A stretch of 64,000 nucleotides of DNA, taken from positions 18,544-82,543 of the forward strand of contig JBCCHB010000071.1 of assembly GCA_039028975.1 (NCBI GenBank), given 5' to 3'. Positions 1 to 9,770 of this stretch are shown one piece after another. Position 1 is the first letter of the stretch. Each line of letters opens with the position of its first letter. The notes beneath the pieces were generated by a model that was not told the origin of the DNA, made no database searches, and saw only the letters and a list, made by a program, of their open reading frames with translations. A program made the translations under genes and the position numbers. Source of the stretch: JAHBNG01 sp039028975 (GTDB lineage Bacteria; Chloroflexota; Anaerolineae; Caldilineales; Caldilineaceae).

Positions 1-1
1 A

Positions 2-922
2 GCCCTCGGGACGCCCATGGCCATTCAATTGCGGATTCCTTGCCCAATTGGTAACGAAATCTGGAAGATGCTTGCCCAACAAAGACCCTATGGGATTGAG
101 GTGATCAGCGACCCCTATGATGTTTTTTCTTCGGGTGCCATTCATCATCCACTTCGCTCTTTTTTCCGCTGGTATTTTCCTACTGTTTTGCGCAAGCAGT
201 GTCAACGTGCCTGTGCGGCTGCTTATGTAACTGCTACGTCGTTACAGCGGCGATATCCCCCAGGGTTAAATACCGTGGAAACCAACTATTCAGACGTCGA
301 ATTGACAGACTCCGCTTTTCTAAAGGCCCCACGTAAGGCCAAGGCAACGTTGCCAATTCGACTGATCATGGTGGGCAATCTGAATCAACTTTATAAAGCC
401 CCCGATGTGCTCGTCGAAGCCATGAACATCTGCATCAATCAGTACGCTTTGCCCATTGAGCTAGTGATGGTGGGAGATGGCCAATACAGAGAGCCGCTCA
501 AGGCACAAGTGGACACATACGGACTAACTGAATGCGTCCGATTTGCTGGCCAGCTTGCAGCCAGAGCGGATGTCGTCGCAGAGTTAGACCAAGCTGATCT
601 ATTTATTCTACCTTCACGTACCGAAGGGCTACCGAGGGCCATGATTGAAGCCATGGCCAGAGCCTTACCATGCATCGGTTCTGCTGCCGGTGGGATCCCA
701 GAGCTACTTTCGGATGACGATCTGGTGCCTCGCGGCGATGCATTGGCTCTGGCCAATAAAATAAAAGAGGTTGTCACAGATCCAGAACGCATGACGACTA
801 TGTCTGCAAGGAATCTAACAAACGCTCAAAATTTCCATGAGGGTATTTTGCGAGAGCGGCGCCTTGCCTTTTACCAACACGTCAGAAACGAGACTGGCGC
901 ATGGCTAGAGGATAGGGCATGA
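2..922 (+). CDS. GT4-family glycosyltransferase, 5' end outside the window
   Basis: This is the C-terminal part of a GT-B fold glycosyltransferase of family 4, which transfers a sugar from a nucleotide-sugar donor to a growing glycan at the cytoplasmic membrane face. The reading frame is open to the first base of the window, so the ATG at 17 is probably internal and the gene is cut by the window edge. The second Rossmann domain is clear: IRLIMVGNLNQLYKAPDVL opens it, followed by FAGQL, LFILPSRTEGLPRAMIEAMA with the donor-binding acidic pair of the EX7E type, and a GIPELL loop. It begins a plus-strand run of glycan genes reaching 9.75 kb and lies 22 bp before the next one. Donor and acceptor cannot be deduced. 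Confidence 0.85.
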   Translation, partial: ALGTPMAIQLRIPCPIGNEIWKMLAQQRPYGIEVISDPYDVFSSGAIHHPLRSFFRWYFPTVLRKQCQRACAAAYVTATSLQRRYPPGLNTVETNYSDVELTDSAFLKAPRKAKATLPIRLIMVGNLNQLYKAPDVLVEAMNICINQYALPIELVMVGDGQYREPLKAQVDTYGLTECVRFAGQLAARADVVAELDQADLFILPSRTEGLPRAMIEAMARALPCIGSAAGGIPELLSDDDLVPRGDALALANKIKEVVTDPERMTTMSARNLTNAQNFHEGILRERRLAFYQHVRNETGAWLEDRA

Positions 923-944
923 ATATCAAAATCGGAATAATGAG

Positions 945-3005
945 ATGATGAAGCGAGCTATCCTGATTTATTTGGTGATACTGAGCATACCTTTACCCGG
1001 GTGTACGGACTATCTGCCACCGGATGGTCAAGGTACGGGGCCATCGCCGGTCGGTACGATTCCGGCTATGTTAAGCAAGGTAGTGACTTACCCGCCGCCC
1101 CAAAACGTGACCCATGTAGAGAACAGTCAATCGTTTCAAGTTCGGGTCAATGGTCAATTGCTCTATGTGGAAGAGTATCGCAATGTGAGTTATGCCCACT
1201 TTTCATTTGCCGGAACGGTTGAGATCGAAGTGACGGTTTTAAATCTGCCCAATAATGAAGTGGTTAATCCCTACACCGTTAGTCCGATTAGTTATCGACT
1301 GGAACCAACTATTTCTGGCCGAACCATTCGTTTTTCGCTGCAAGTACCGCGCAAGGTAGCGATTCATCAAAGCCAGCTTACTAAAGGTCATGCACTCTAT
1401 GCTCCTGTCTTATTCATTTTTGCCGACCCATTATACTCAGATCCGTTTGAAGACGACCGAAGTATGGAAGGAGCCGTAAGTGTAGCAGAAAATAGTCGGT
1501 TAGACGAGGGCAATGGGAAAAAAGTCATCAATGTATTGGATCGGCAGATCGACAATAGTGGGCAAACGAACGAGACCGAACGCATCCAGCAGCTAATCAC
1601 CGAGGCTGCTGCGCAACAGCGTATCTTACATTTTCCGCCTGGGACGTATCGTATTACATCTTTGAGGATGCAGAGCAACCTTTCTATTCATTTGGCGGGA
1701 GGTGCCCGTCTTCAAGTAGATGAGCCACCAGCGGGGATGGGTGAACCAGCTCTTCACTTCAATACGGTCGAAAATGTTCGTATCTTTGGGCGAGGGGTCG
1801 TCGATGGCAACGGGGTGAATATTCGTTACCTCCCCACAGAAACCGAAGACTTGCGCGCCGTCATCTATGCTTATCAGGCACAGAATTGCGTAATCGAAGG
1901 GATCATTATCCAGAATCCCAGCATGTTTAACGGCTTGATCACCAATTCAGAAGATTGGACCATCTATAACGTAAAAGCCATTGATTACGCTAATGAAGAT
2001 TTGGGCCTATTTGCTGGCGATGACGGGATTGATCCCGTTGGCTCCAAAAATATACGGATAGACAATGTCTTTATTTTCAGTGGAGACAGCCCAATCTCTG
2101 TCAAAGGGGGCATTCGTTGGTCGGAGATTGGCGATATTTTAGTCAGCAATAGCGTGCTCTTTAACTATGCGTCTGGCGGCTCTATTGGTGCGTCTGATTT
2201 GCATAACAACCACATTCGCCAAGTTACTTGGGAGAATATTGATGTTGTCTCTGCTCTCTTTGGTCTAACCCTGTCGAATCGAGATGGTCCGGGCAGCTTA
2301 CGTAACTTTCTCTATAAAAATATTCGTTATGAGCATATACGGGGCAGCCTCTTCTGGCTCCAAGCTCCCTTAGGTCCCATGCAGCAGATAGCCTATCACA
2401 GCATTGACGCCGCCAGTTGGGGGCCACGAGGCAAAGGGGGAACAACAGGGAACCAGCTACTAGCCGGGGATCCAATCAATGCAATCGATACGGTCACCTT
2501 TGACGGGGTATTTGTGGATGGTGAGTTGCTCCATTCCGCCAACGTTTCGGAGACGTTGGCCATAGGCGCTCATGTCAAAAATGTCTCCTTCAAAAATTCC
2601 GAACTAACTGTCGTAACCATTCGGGCTACACAACCTTACACAAGCAAAGACGCTCCACCAGGAGAATTGACAATTTACCGAAGTGGGAACGTAGATGAAC
2701 CTCTGCTCATTCCCATTATCATTCGAGGAACTGCGCAGAATGGAATTGACTATGAAAAAATTTCCAATCATATCACCATCCCAGCAGGTGCCTTGCAGAA
2801 GGGGCTAAACATTCATGTCCACCCCGATTTTGCCCCACGAGCAAATCTGGCAAGCACAAGTACGGGAAGCACAAGTCTGGAAAGTGCAGGAATGGAAACT
2901 GTAATGGTTTCTTTGCAGCCAACTCACGGTGCGGACTACATGCTAGGGCCGGATTACCACGCTGTCGTGACAATCGTTGGGTCTAGCACTCATGTAGTCC
3001 ACTGA
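945..3005 (+). CDS. Secreted lipoprotein with GH28/pectate-lyase-like beta-helix and C-terminal Calx-beta-like domain
   Basis: The 686-residue protein starts with a lipoprotein signal peptide: hydrophobic residues 5-17, then the lipobox LPGC with Cys20 as the predicted lipidated residue. Residues around 190-260 look like the N-terminal cap of pectate-lyase-superfamily proteins (ERIQQLITEAAAQ, HFPPGTYRI). The middle is a right-handed beta-helix with the GRGVVDGNG signature and a GDDGIDP turn, which in GH28 enzymes carries catalytic acids. Residues about 565-685 (NGIDYEKISNHITIPAGA) resemble a Calx-beta repeat. It probably cleaves or modifies a polysaccharide outside the cell. Its position inside a glycan-assembly locus suggests trimming of the locus's own polymer, which is inference. 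The substrate is unknown and GH49 or GH87 relatives are alternatives. Confidence 0.7.
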   Translation: MMKRAILIYLVILSIPLPGCTDYLPPDGQGTGPSPVGTIPAMLSKVVTYPPPQNVTHVENSQSFQVRVNGQLLYVEEYRNVSYAHFSFAGTVEIEVTVLNLPNNEVVNPYTVSPISYRLEPTISGRTIRFSLQVPRKVAIHQSQLTKGHALYAPVLFIFADPLYSDPFEDDRSMEGAVSVAENSRLDEGNGKKVINVLDRQIDNSGQTNETERIQQLITEAAAQQRILHFPPGTYRITSLRMQSNLSIHLAGGARLQVDEPPAGMGEPALHFNTVENVRIFGRGVVDGNGVNIRYLPTETEDLRAVIYAYQAQNCVIEGIIIQNPSMFNGLITNSEDWTIYNVKAIDYANEDLGLFAGDDGIDPVGSKNIRIDNVFIFSGDSPISVKGGIRWSEIGDILVSNSVLFNYASGGSIGASDLHNNHIRQVTWENIDVVSALFGLTLSNRDGPGSLRNFLYKNIRYEHIRGSLFWLQAPLGPMQQIAYHSIDAASWGPRGKGGTTGNQLLAGDPINAIDTVTFDGVFVDGELLHSANVSETLAIGAHVKNVSFKNSELTVVTIRATQPYTSKDAPPGELTIYRSGNVDEPLLIPIIIRGTAQNGIDYEKISNHITIPAGALQKGLNIHVHPDFAPRANLASTSTGSTSLESAGMETVMVSLQPTHGADYMLGPDYHAVVTIVGSSTHVVH

Positions 3006-3066
3006 AAGATGAGGGCCTGGTAGAAAAACTGATAGAAAGCCTGATAGAGAGAAAGAGACCCAAAAC

Positions 3067-4995
3067 ATGTGCGGCATTTTCGGACAATTAAATTTCCGTC
3101 CTGAAGGTATACCCACTGATTATTTACCCAGCAGCTACTTATCTAGTGCCTTAGAAGCAATTCACCATCGTGGACCAGATGAAAGTGGCAGTTGGGAAAA
3201 TCAGATAGTTTCATTAGGTATGTGTCGGCTCAGTATTATTGACCTGAGTGGCGGGCAGCAGCCCATTTGGAATGAAGATCAGACTTGCTGCATCGTCTAC
3301 AATGGCGAGCTGTACAATTTCCTTGACCTAAGACCCCAGTTAGAAGCGAAGGGACATTGCTTTAAGACGAGAAGCGATACCGAAGTTGTCCTACATGCCT
3401 ACGAGGAGTGGGGTGTTGAGTGTCTACATCGCTTCAACGGTATGTTCGCTCTAGCCATCTGGGATGAAAGAACGCAAACACTCTTTCTAGCTCGAGACCG
3501 CATCGGCGAAAAGCCACTTTACTACTACAAGCAGGGAAATCAGCGCCTTGTCTTTGCCTCAGAGATCAAAGCCATATTGACCGATCCAACCATTCCTAGA
3601 GAAGTGGATCCAGGTGGCCTAAGCAACTTTTTAACCTTTGGGCATTCCATGGCCCCCAAAACCATCTATCGCCACCTCCTTAAATTATTACCAGGTCACT
3701 ACCTTTTGGCATCTAACGGTGAGGTGCGTATCAAACAGTATTGGGATGTCTGTCTTGGGCCTTCGGTACCGTGCAATGGTATCTATACAGAAAGGGATTA
3801 TGCGGCACAGATCCTGGATCTGTTCAATGATTCGGTGGGGCGTCGCATGGTCGCGGATGTACCTGTGGGGGCTTTTTTGAGCGGTGGCGTAGACTCCAGC
3901 GCCGTAGTTGCGTTGATGAAAAACCATACAGACGCTCCCATTAAAACCTTCTCTTTGGGCTTCGATACGGGGAAAGCCAACTTTGGAAAAACCTATAACG
4001 AGTTAAGCGATGCGCGCAAGGTTGCCGATTACTTTGGTACAGAACACCACGAACTGCAAGTGGGGCATATGGATCTGGTTGAGACCCTGCGCACCCTGGT
4101 TTACCACTATGATGAACCGTTTGGCGATCCAGCAGGATTTCCCGTCTACTTGCTCAGCCAATACGCCCAGGAACAAGTCAAAGTTGTCTTAACCGGCGAT
4201 GGGGGGGACGAGCTCTTTGGTGGCTATCTGCGCTACGCTATCGACCAACTAGCAAGATACTATCAGCATTTACCTGATCCTGTAATTCATTCATGGATTC
4301 CCGCTTTGGCCAGCCGATTGCCACGCTCTCGCCGCTTAAAGCAACTTACCCAAACGCTACCCATTGTCCAACCGGCCCTGCGTTATGCCAAATGGTTAAC
4401 CCTCTTTAGCCCGGAGATGCAAGCTGAGCTGCTGAATCCTGAAATCAATAAAATGGCTGCCGACCATGATCCAACCATGTATTTTTCCCACCATTACGCT
4501 CACTTTGGGGAGCACCGGAACCAGGATCATCTCAATCAGCTTATGTATGTGGACTTTAAAACTTGGCTGGTTGATGTCTATATGGAAAAGACCGACAAGG
4601 CCACCATGGCGCGTAGTCTAGAAGCTCGCCTTCCCTTGCTCGATCATCGGTTGGTGGAGCTAGCCTTTCAACTGCCAAGCCGACATAAGATTCGACGTTG
4701 GGAGACGAAACACATCTTCAAGAAGTCGATCCAATCCATAGTTCCTGAGTTTGTACTCAAGAAGCCCAAACATGGTTTCTCTGTCCCCACTGATCCCTGG
4801 TTTCGTGGTGATCTAAAGGAGTACGCATACGAGGTCTTGCTTGATCCAAGCGTAGAGCGTCATGGATATTTTAATATGCAGTTTGTAGAAAAACTCTGGC
4901 GCGAACATGCCAATGGGTACCATGCCTGGGACGCCCAGCTATGGCTCTTATTAAACTTCGAGCTATGGCATCGCCTTTATATCGATGCGGCTTGA
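3067..4995 (+). CDS. asnB: Glutamine-hydrolysing asparagine synthase (AsnB family)
   Basis: This 642-residue protein has the full class II amidotransferase layout. Cys2 of MCGIFG is the glutaminase nucleophile once Met is removed. The GMFALAIWD and LARDRIGEKPLYY motifs follow in the N-terminal Ntn-hydrolase domain. The ATP-pyrophosphatase loop LSGGVDSSAV lies near residue 272, and TGDGGDELFGGY and EARLPLLDH lie further on. The family makes asparagine from aspartate, glutamine and ATP. Many members inside glycan clusters instead amidate sugar-acid carboxylates, and the location between two glycosyltransferases makes that plausible here. Length is usual for the family. The start is fixed by the need for Cys2. 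Confidence 0.92.
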   Translation: MCGIFGQLNFRPEGIPTDYLPSSYLSSALEAIHHRGPDESGSWENQIVSLGMCRLSIIDLSGGQQPIWNEDQTCCIVYNGELYNFLDLRPQLEAKGHCFKTRSDTEVVLHAYEEWGVECLHRFNGMFALAIWDERTQTLFLARDRIGEKPLYYYKQGNQRLVFASEIKAILTDPTIPREVDPGGLSNFLTFGHSMAPKTIYRHLLKLLPGHYLLASNGEVRIKQYWDVCLGPSVPCNGIYTERDYAAQILDLFNDSVGRRMVADVPVGAFLSGGVDSSAVVALMKNHTDAPIKTFSLGFDTGKANFGKTYNELSDARKVADYFGTEHHELQVGHMDLVETLRTLVYHYDEPFGDPAGFPVYLLSQYAQEQVKVVLTGDGGDELFGGYLRYAIDQLARYYQHLPDPVIHSWIPALASRLPRSRRLKQLTQTLPIVQPALRYAKWLTLFSPEMQAELLNPEINKMAADHDPTMYFSHHYAHFGEHRNQDHLNQLMYVDFKTWLVDVYMEKTDKATMARSLEARLPLLDHRLVELAFQLPSRHKIRRWETKHIFKKSIQSIVPEFVLKKPKHGFSVPTDPWFRGDLKEYAYEVLLDPSVERHGYFNMQFVEKLWREHANGYHAWDAQLWLLLNFELWHRLYIDAA

Positions 4996-5107
4996 CGCGT
5001 TTGAATGAGAAAGGACATTCTTATCTGCTCTCGAAGAATTCTCATCTTTACGAGGGCAAGAGCTTTATCTGGCGATCTATTATGGCGATCTATAAGGAAG
5101 AACGACT

Positions 5108-6343
5108 ATGAGCCATCCCAAAGTCATCCATATTATTACGGCAAGTTCCTCTCTAAAGGGGTTGATGTTGAATCAGCTTCTGAGTTTGCAGCAGGCGGGT
5201 TATGAGGTTGTTGCTATCTCATCATCAGGACCTGAAGTAAAAGAGGTAGAAGCTGCGGGGATTCGTTGTATCACCATACCCATTAAGCGAGACATCGATC
5301 CAATCACAGATGTCAAGACGTTTTTTCAGCTTGTCCGGGTATTACGCCGAGAAAGGCCAGAGATTGTCCATACCCATCTGGCGAAGGCATCTCTGTTGGG
5401 GCAAATCGCAGCTCGTTTGGCGGGTGTTCCCTTGATCCTGAATACCATTCATGGTTACCACTTTCACGAACTTATGTCTGCTGGCAAGCGGCGTTTCTAT
5501 ATTGAGCTGGAAAAATTTAGCACGCTTTTCTCAGACTTGGTGCTCTCTCAAAATCAGGAGGATATTCAAAGCGCTATCGATGAAGGGATCTGTGCGCCCG
5601 AGAAATTGCTACATATCGGCAATGGTATCGACCTTACGCGTTTTGCACCTGAAGAGATTCCGCTCGATGCAGTACAAGCCAAGCGGGTAGAGCTTGCTCT
5701 TCCTACGGATGCACTGGTGGTTGGCTTTGTAGGGCGTTTGGCGGCCAAGCGTAAGGGGTTTCTCGATTTTCTCGCCATGAGCCAGCAAGTGGCGCGAAAG
5801 CTGCCGAATGTCTACTTTCTTGTTGCTGGCGAAACCGACCGTGGGAAACCCGATGCCGTTGATCCTCTCGTCGCCAAATCATTTGGGATCAATGAGCGCT
5901 GCCGCTTTGTTGGCTTTCAACCTAACCATACCATGCCTGTGCTCTATGCGATGATGGATGTGATGGTGCTTCCGTCACCTTTCGAGGGCATCCCCCGCGC
6001 CGTGATGGAAGCCTCGGCCATGGGGATCCCGGTGGTTGCGACGGATGTGCGCGGGAATCGAGAAGCCACCGAACATGGTCGAAATGGTTGGTTGGTACCA
6101 TTTGGCCAAGTAGATGCCTTGGTTGAGGCGACTCAAACTATTTTGCGCAACCAGCAGAAAGCCCAACGGATGGGACAGGCAGGGGTTGAACTGGCTCGTG
6201 AGCGTTTTGATGAAAGAAAGCTCTTTGACCGAATTAAGAGAATCTATGCTGATCTACTTCCAGGTGAGCGTTTCGTTCCGGGCAGTCGTTCAGTAGAGCC
6301 GTCTCGTCTTTCCCTCAACAGGCGGGAACAGCTCCGGCCTTAA
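5108..6343 (+). CDS. GT4-family glycosyltransferase
   Basis: A complete 411-residue GT-B glycosyltransferase. The N-terminal Rossmann domain shows the acceptor-side region HTHLAKASLLGQIAARLAG. The C-terminal donor domain shows VGFVGRLAAKRKGFLDFL, VLPSPFEGIPRAVMEASA and PVVATDVRGNREA, the classical GT4 signature; it resembles the WecA/EpsD-type group of exopolysaccharide transferases. A good ribosome site (AAGGAAG) lies just before the ATG. It follows asnB by 112 bp and precedes the sugar-phosphate transferase, so a role in polymer repeat-unit assembly at the inner membrane is likely. The sugar is unknown. Confidence 0.9.
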   Translation: MSHPKVIHIITASSSLKGLMLNQLLSLQQAGYEVVAISSSGPEVKEVEAAGIRCITIPIKRDIDPITDVKTFFQLVRVLRRERPEIVHTHLAKASLLGQIAARLAGVPLILNTIHGYHFHELMSAGKRRFYIELEKFSTLFSDLVLSQNQEDIQSAIDEGICAPEKLLHIGNGIDLTRFAPEEIPLDAVQAKRVELALPTDALVVGFVGRLAAKRKGFLDFLAMSQQVARKLPNVYFLVAGETDRGKPDAVDPLVAKSFGINERCRFVGFQPNHTMPVLYAMMDVMVLPSPFEGIPRAVMEASAMGIPVVATDVRGNREATEHGRNGWLVPFGQVDALVEATQTILRNQQKAQRMGQAGVELARERFDERKLFDRIKRIYADLLPGERFVPGSRSVEPSRLSLNRREQLRP

Positions 6344-6370
6344 CCTTTGGCTTAGTTCTTGAGCGTTACA

Positions 6371-6470
6371 CAGAGAAAGACTCAATAGAGAAGAAATATC
6401 TCAGTGAAACTCAGTGAGAACTCGGTGAATCTCTGTGTCATCGCGACTCAGTGTAGTAAACACAATTCTT
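6371..6470 (+). repeat. Degenerate direct repeats of about 11 bp (CTCAGTGA type)
   Basis: Between two glycan genes the sequence contains several degenerate copies of CTCAGTGA / CTCGGTGA / CTCTGTG with a period of about 10-11 bp. The reverse strand reads as CACTGAG-type repeats. No open frame is convincing here. The remainder of the 6344-6618 gap shows only a good Shine-Dalgarno AGGAGG at 6607-6612 for the next gene. Confidence 0.5.
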
Positions 6471-6618
6471 TTATTTAGCGATTCTGCGGTGCTCGATATG
6501 AGGAAACGCAAATGGGTTAGGAGGTTAAAGAGAAAAAGCTGTAAGAAGTAAGAGGAGTAAATCAGTACCTGCTGTACCATCACTGCTTACATGATTCATC
6601 GAAGTCAGGAGGTTGAAA

Positions 6619-7305
6619 ATGAATTACTACCCTTATGGAAAGCGATTGCTTGATCTGATATTGTTGGGTGCAATTGTACTCCTTATGCTGCTTACTGCAC
6701 CTCTGTTGCTTATCTTCTTTGCCGTTCTGTTGGTGGCCCATGCCGATGGTCCTCTCTTCTTTTCTCAGATTCGAGCAGGTCTTCACAACCGACCCTTTCG
6801 AATTTACAAATTTCGTACACTCAAGGTCAACAATATGGATAGACTTTCCATGGGGCATGTGCGACATAACCACTCAATGGCAACACCAATAGGGCAATTT
6901 TTACGGCGCCTTAAGATTGATGAACTCCCTCAACTTTGGAATATCTTGCTTGGTGAGATGAGTTTCATCGGACCCAGACCTGTCTACCTGGAAATGACAG
7001 CCGAATATACGAGTGAGCAAGCCGAGCGCCTTCACGTACTCCCAGGGTTAACGGGCTGGTCACAGATCAATGGGAACTGCGAATTGACGTGGGATGAACG
7101 GATTCGCCTGGATCTTTGGTATGTTGACCACCTTTCGTTCTGGCTCGATCTGAAGATTCTGGCTGCAACCGTTGGGGTTCTAAGCCAAGGGGAGTTGATC
7201 AATCAGGACGCATTGGCTCAAGCTGATAGCTATTTAGAGATTCGACAGGAAGACCAGCACGCTTGCTCAAGACCCTCTGCTAAAGAAGCGATATTGGAGA
7301 CGTAA
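6619..7305 (+). CDS. Phosphoglycosyl transferase (bacterial sugar transferase, WcaJ/PglC type)
   Basis: The 228-residue protein starts at the ATG placed 6 bp after a perfect AGGAGG; an upstream TTG in frame is less likely. One membrane segment (about residues 12-40) is followed by the catalytic core of the family: a GPLFFSQIRAG-type loop, YKFRTL, DELPQLWNILLGEMSFIGPRP and a TGWSQINGN segment. These enzymes move a sugar-1-phosphate from a nucleotide sugar to undecaprenyl phosphate, the first membrane step of glycan assembly. The short length indicates the monotopic PglC-like form without the extra N-terminal helices of WcaJ. It ends 4 bp before the aminotransferase gene, so the two are probably cotranscribed and translationally linked. 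Confidence 0.9.
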   Translation: MNYYPYGKRLLDLILLGAIVLLMLLTAPLLLIFFAVLLVAHADGPLFFSQIRAGLHNRPFRIYKFRTLKVNNMDRLSMGHVRHNHSMATPIGQFLRRLKIDELPQLWNILLGEMSFIGPRPVYLEMTAEYTSEQAERLHVLPGLTGWSQINGNCELTWDERIRLDLWYVDHLSFWLDLKILAATVGVLSQGELINQDALAQADSYLEIRQEDQHACSRPSAKEAILET

Positions 7306-7309
7306 AATT

Positions 7310-8497
7310 GTGATATTTGTTCAGGAACACCAAAGCAAACCTGCCATTCTTGGCGGTAAGCCCATATGCCAAGAACCGATGGGCATTGTTCAGCCTAATT
7401 TTCCGGATCTGGCCACGATTGCCGAACCGCTCAGCGCAATGCTCAATGCAGGTCAGTTGACCAACCATTGCCGATATGTGCCGACATTGGAAGAGGAGTT
7501 GACCATGTATCTCCATGTGCCTCACTGTGTGGCCGTGAGCAATGGCACCATGGGGCTGATTCTGGCCTTGGCTGGATTGCAGCTTACGGGTGAAGTTATT
7601 TTGCCCAGCTTTACTTATTCAGCGACTGCTCATGCCTTAGCTTGGGCAGAGCTAGAACCCGTTTTTGCTGATATCTGTCCTGATACGTTCAACCTGGATC
7701 CACAGGCCGTGGAGGCCGCGATTACGCCTAACACCTCGGCGATTCTGGCTGTTCACGTCTATGGCCACCCTTGTGATGTTGAAGGTCTACAGCGAGTGGC
7801 TGAGCGCTATGATCTTGCCTTGATATTTGACGCAGCCCACGCATTTGGTGCCACCTATCGCGGACGCCCGATTGGTGGATTCGGCCACGCGGAGGTCTTT
7901 AGCTTCCATGCCACCAAACTATTTCCCGTTGGCGAAGGAGGCTGTGTCACCACAACCGATCCTCAACTAGCCGAATATGTAGACCTAGCCCGCAAATTTG
8001 GCAACCCAGGTGGAGATGATACGCTTTTCCCCGGGTTAAACGCCAAAATGCAAGAGTTCAATGCACTGCTTGGATTAGAGAATCTCAAAGCCATCTCCCA
8101 AGTTATTGAGAATCGACGTGCCTACGCCGCACAGATTCAAGAACGACTGTCCCAGCTACCTGGGCTATGTTTTCAGAAGGTCCAACCGGACGTAACCGTT
8201 ACCTACCAAAATCTTGCTCTTCTTATAGACGAAGGGTTGTTTGGGCTTTCGCGCGATAAGTTACATAAAGGCTTAGAGGTCGAAAACGTATTAACCCGAA
8301 AATATTTTTATCCACCCTTACACCAACATACGGCGTATGCAAAGCGAGTACATAGCTCAATTGAGTCGTTACCATGTACAGAAAAGATCGCCAACAATGT
8401 GTTGTGCCTACCCATCTACTCAATTATGGAGGAGGAGACCATAGACCGTCTATGTGAAGCAATTGAGCGGTTGCATCAGTGGTCTGCCATGATGTAA
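7310..8497 (+). CDS. DegT/DnrJ/EryC1/StrS-family PLP aminotransferase
   Basis: The 395-residue protein begins at a GTG four bases after the preceding stop. It has the sugar aminotransferase fold: VSNGTMGLILAL for phosphate binding, LPSFTYSATAHA, the FDAAHAFG segment whose Asp contacts the pyridine nitrogen, and FHATKLFPVGEGG with Lys203 as the expected PLP lysine. The family transfers an amino group to nucleotide-linked keto-sugars. The dTDP-glucose dehydratase gene immediately downstream would supply a 4-keto-6-deoxy sugar, so an amino-deoxy sugar for the polymer is a reasonable inference. The exact product is not determinable. Confidence 0.88.
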   Translation: MIFVQEHQSKPAILGGKPICQEPMGIVQPNFPDLATIAEPLSAMLNAGQLTNHCRYVPTLEEELTMYLHVPHCVAVSNGTMGLILALAGLQLTGEVILPSFTYSATAHALAWAELEPVFADICPDTFNLDPQAVEAAITPNTSAILAVHVYGHPCDVEGLQRVAERYDLALIFDAAHAFGATYRGRPIGGFGHAEVFSFHATKLFPVGEGGCVTTTDPQLAEYVDLARKFGNPGGDDTLFPGLNAKMQEFNALLGLENLKAISQVIENRRAYAAQIQERLSQLPGLCFQKVQPDVTVTYQNLALLIDEGLFGLSRDKLHKGLEVENVLTRKYFYPPLHQHTAYAKRVHSSIESLPCTEKIANNVLCLPIYSIMEEETIDRLCEAIERLHQWSAMM

Positions 8498-8581
8498 TTT
8501 GGTCATTGTTATTCGATGCACCCTATGTCCTGCATTTATTTACTTAGTACGCTTAGTACACTAGTACCGGAGAAAACCCCC

Positions 8582-9751
8582 ATGGGACTCATACCAAACA
8601 CTCATCGTAATCTCAAAGATTCTTATACAGTTAGTCAATATCATACCCTGAATGGCCGTGGCTTAACGGATTTCTCCCAAGAGGAGATGATAAGAGAGAA
8701 GCCGCCTTACCAGAATTTCCTCGTAACAGGAGGCGCAGGCTTTATTGGCTCGAATTTTGTACGGTACATGCTAGAAAAATATACAACGTGCCGCATTGTC
8801 GTTTATGATTGTCTGTCCTACTCTGGCAACCTAAGCACGTTGAGAGAGCTATCGGCGACCTATGGTGAACGCTACACGTTTATTCAAGGTGATATCTGTG
8901 ACGAAGTGCAGGTTGGCAATGCCCTTATGCAACATGAGATCGATTGTATCGTTAATTTTGCCGCCGAGACCCACGTGGATCGTTCGTTAATGGACCCGGG
9001 TGTTTTTGCGCGCACCAATGTCATGGGGACTTGTGCCTTGTTGGAGCAGACCAGACGCTATGAGATCAAACGCTTTCATCAGATTTCAACCGACGAAGTA
9101 TATGGTCAAATTCTTCAGGGGAGTTTTAAAGAGACCGATAATTTGCGTCCTCGCAACCCCTATTCTGCAACTAAGGCGGGAGCTGATTCTCTGTGCCTGG
9201 CCTATTTCAATAGCTTTGACCTACCCATAACAATCAGTCGCGGCAGCAATAATATTGGTCCGTACCAATATCCCGAAAAGGTTGTCCCCCTCTTTGTAAC
9301 AAATCTACTGGACGAACTGCCCATTCCTGTCTATGGTGACGGGACCTACGAACGGGATTACCTCTATGTACATGATCACTGTGAGGCCATCGATTACATC
9401 CTACACCTGGGACAAATGGGTGAAGTCTATAACATTGGCTCAGGGCATGAGACCAAGAATATAACCCTCGCTTCTACCCTTTGTGACCTGTTGTGTAAAC
9501 CGACATCACTGATTCGGCTTGTGGATGATCGCCCTGGTCAGGATCGTCGCTATAGCCTAGATTCGTCCAAGCTTGAATCTCTAGGATGGCAACCCAAGCA
9601 TACATTGATAGATGGGCTAAAGGCAAGCGTTACGTGGTATGTGGAGAATGAATGGTGGTGGCGCCCTATTAAGGAGGGAAACTTCAAAGTATATTTTGAA
9701 CGACAATACAAGCAAAGAATGGCTCACGCTGCACCAAGTCCTGTAGCTTGA
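8582..9751 (+). CDS. rfbB: dTDP-glucose 4,6-dehydratase (RmlB/RfbB)
   Basis: An extended-SDR enzyme that converts dTDP-glucose to dTDP-4-keto-6-deoxyglucose. It shows the NAD motif GGAGFIGSNFVRYML, the FAAETHVDRS segment, STDEVYG with the active-site Thr-Asp-Glu, and the catalytic YSATKAGAD. The C-terminal half keeps GDGTYERDYLYVHDHC and IGSGHE. The frame is open from 8516, but the ATG at 8582 has the best ribosome site (CCGGAGAA, 8 bp upstream). An in-frame ATG at 8687 would match the usual family N terminus even better, so the first ~35 residues are uncertain. It is the last gene of the plus-strand glycan run. Confidence 0.9.
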   Translation: MGLIPNTHRNLKDSYTVSQYHTLNGRGLTDFSQEEMIREKPPYQNFLVTGGAGFIGSNFVRYMLEKYTTCRIVVYDCLSYSGNLSTLRELSATYGERYTFIQGDICDEVQVGNALMQHEIDCIVNFAAETHVDRSLMDPGVFARTNVMGTCALLEQTRRYEIKRFHQISTDEVYGQILQGSFKETDNLRPRNPYSATKAGADSLCLAYFNSFDLPITISRGSNNIGPYQYPEKVVPLFVTNLLDELPIPVYGDGTYERDYLYVHDHCEAIDYILHLGQMGEVYNIGSGHETKNITLASTLCDLLCKPTSLIRLVDDRPGQDRRYSLDSSKLESLGWQPKHTLIDGLKASVTWYVENEWWWRPIKEGNFKVYFERQYKQRMAHAAPSPVA

Positions 9752-9770
9752 TCCAAGCCAAACAATACGT

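Noticed and set aside
439..792. 117-codon minus-strand frame
   Set aside because: Lies wholly inside the GT4 gene, which has clear family motifs on the plus strand.
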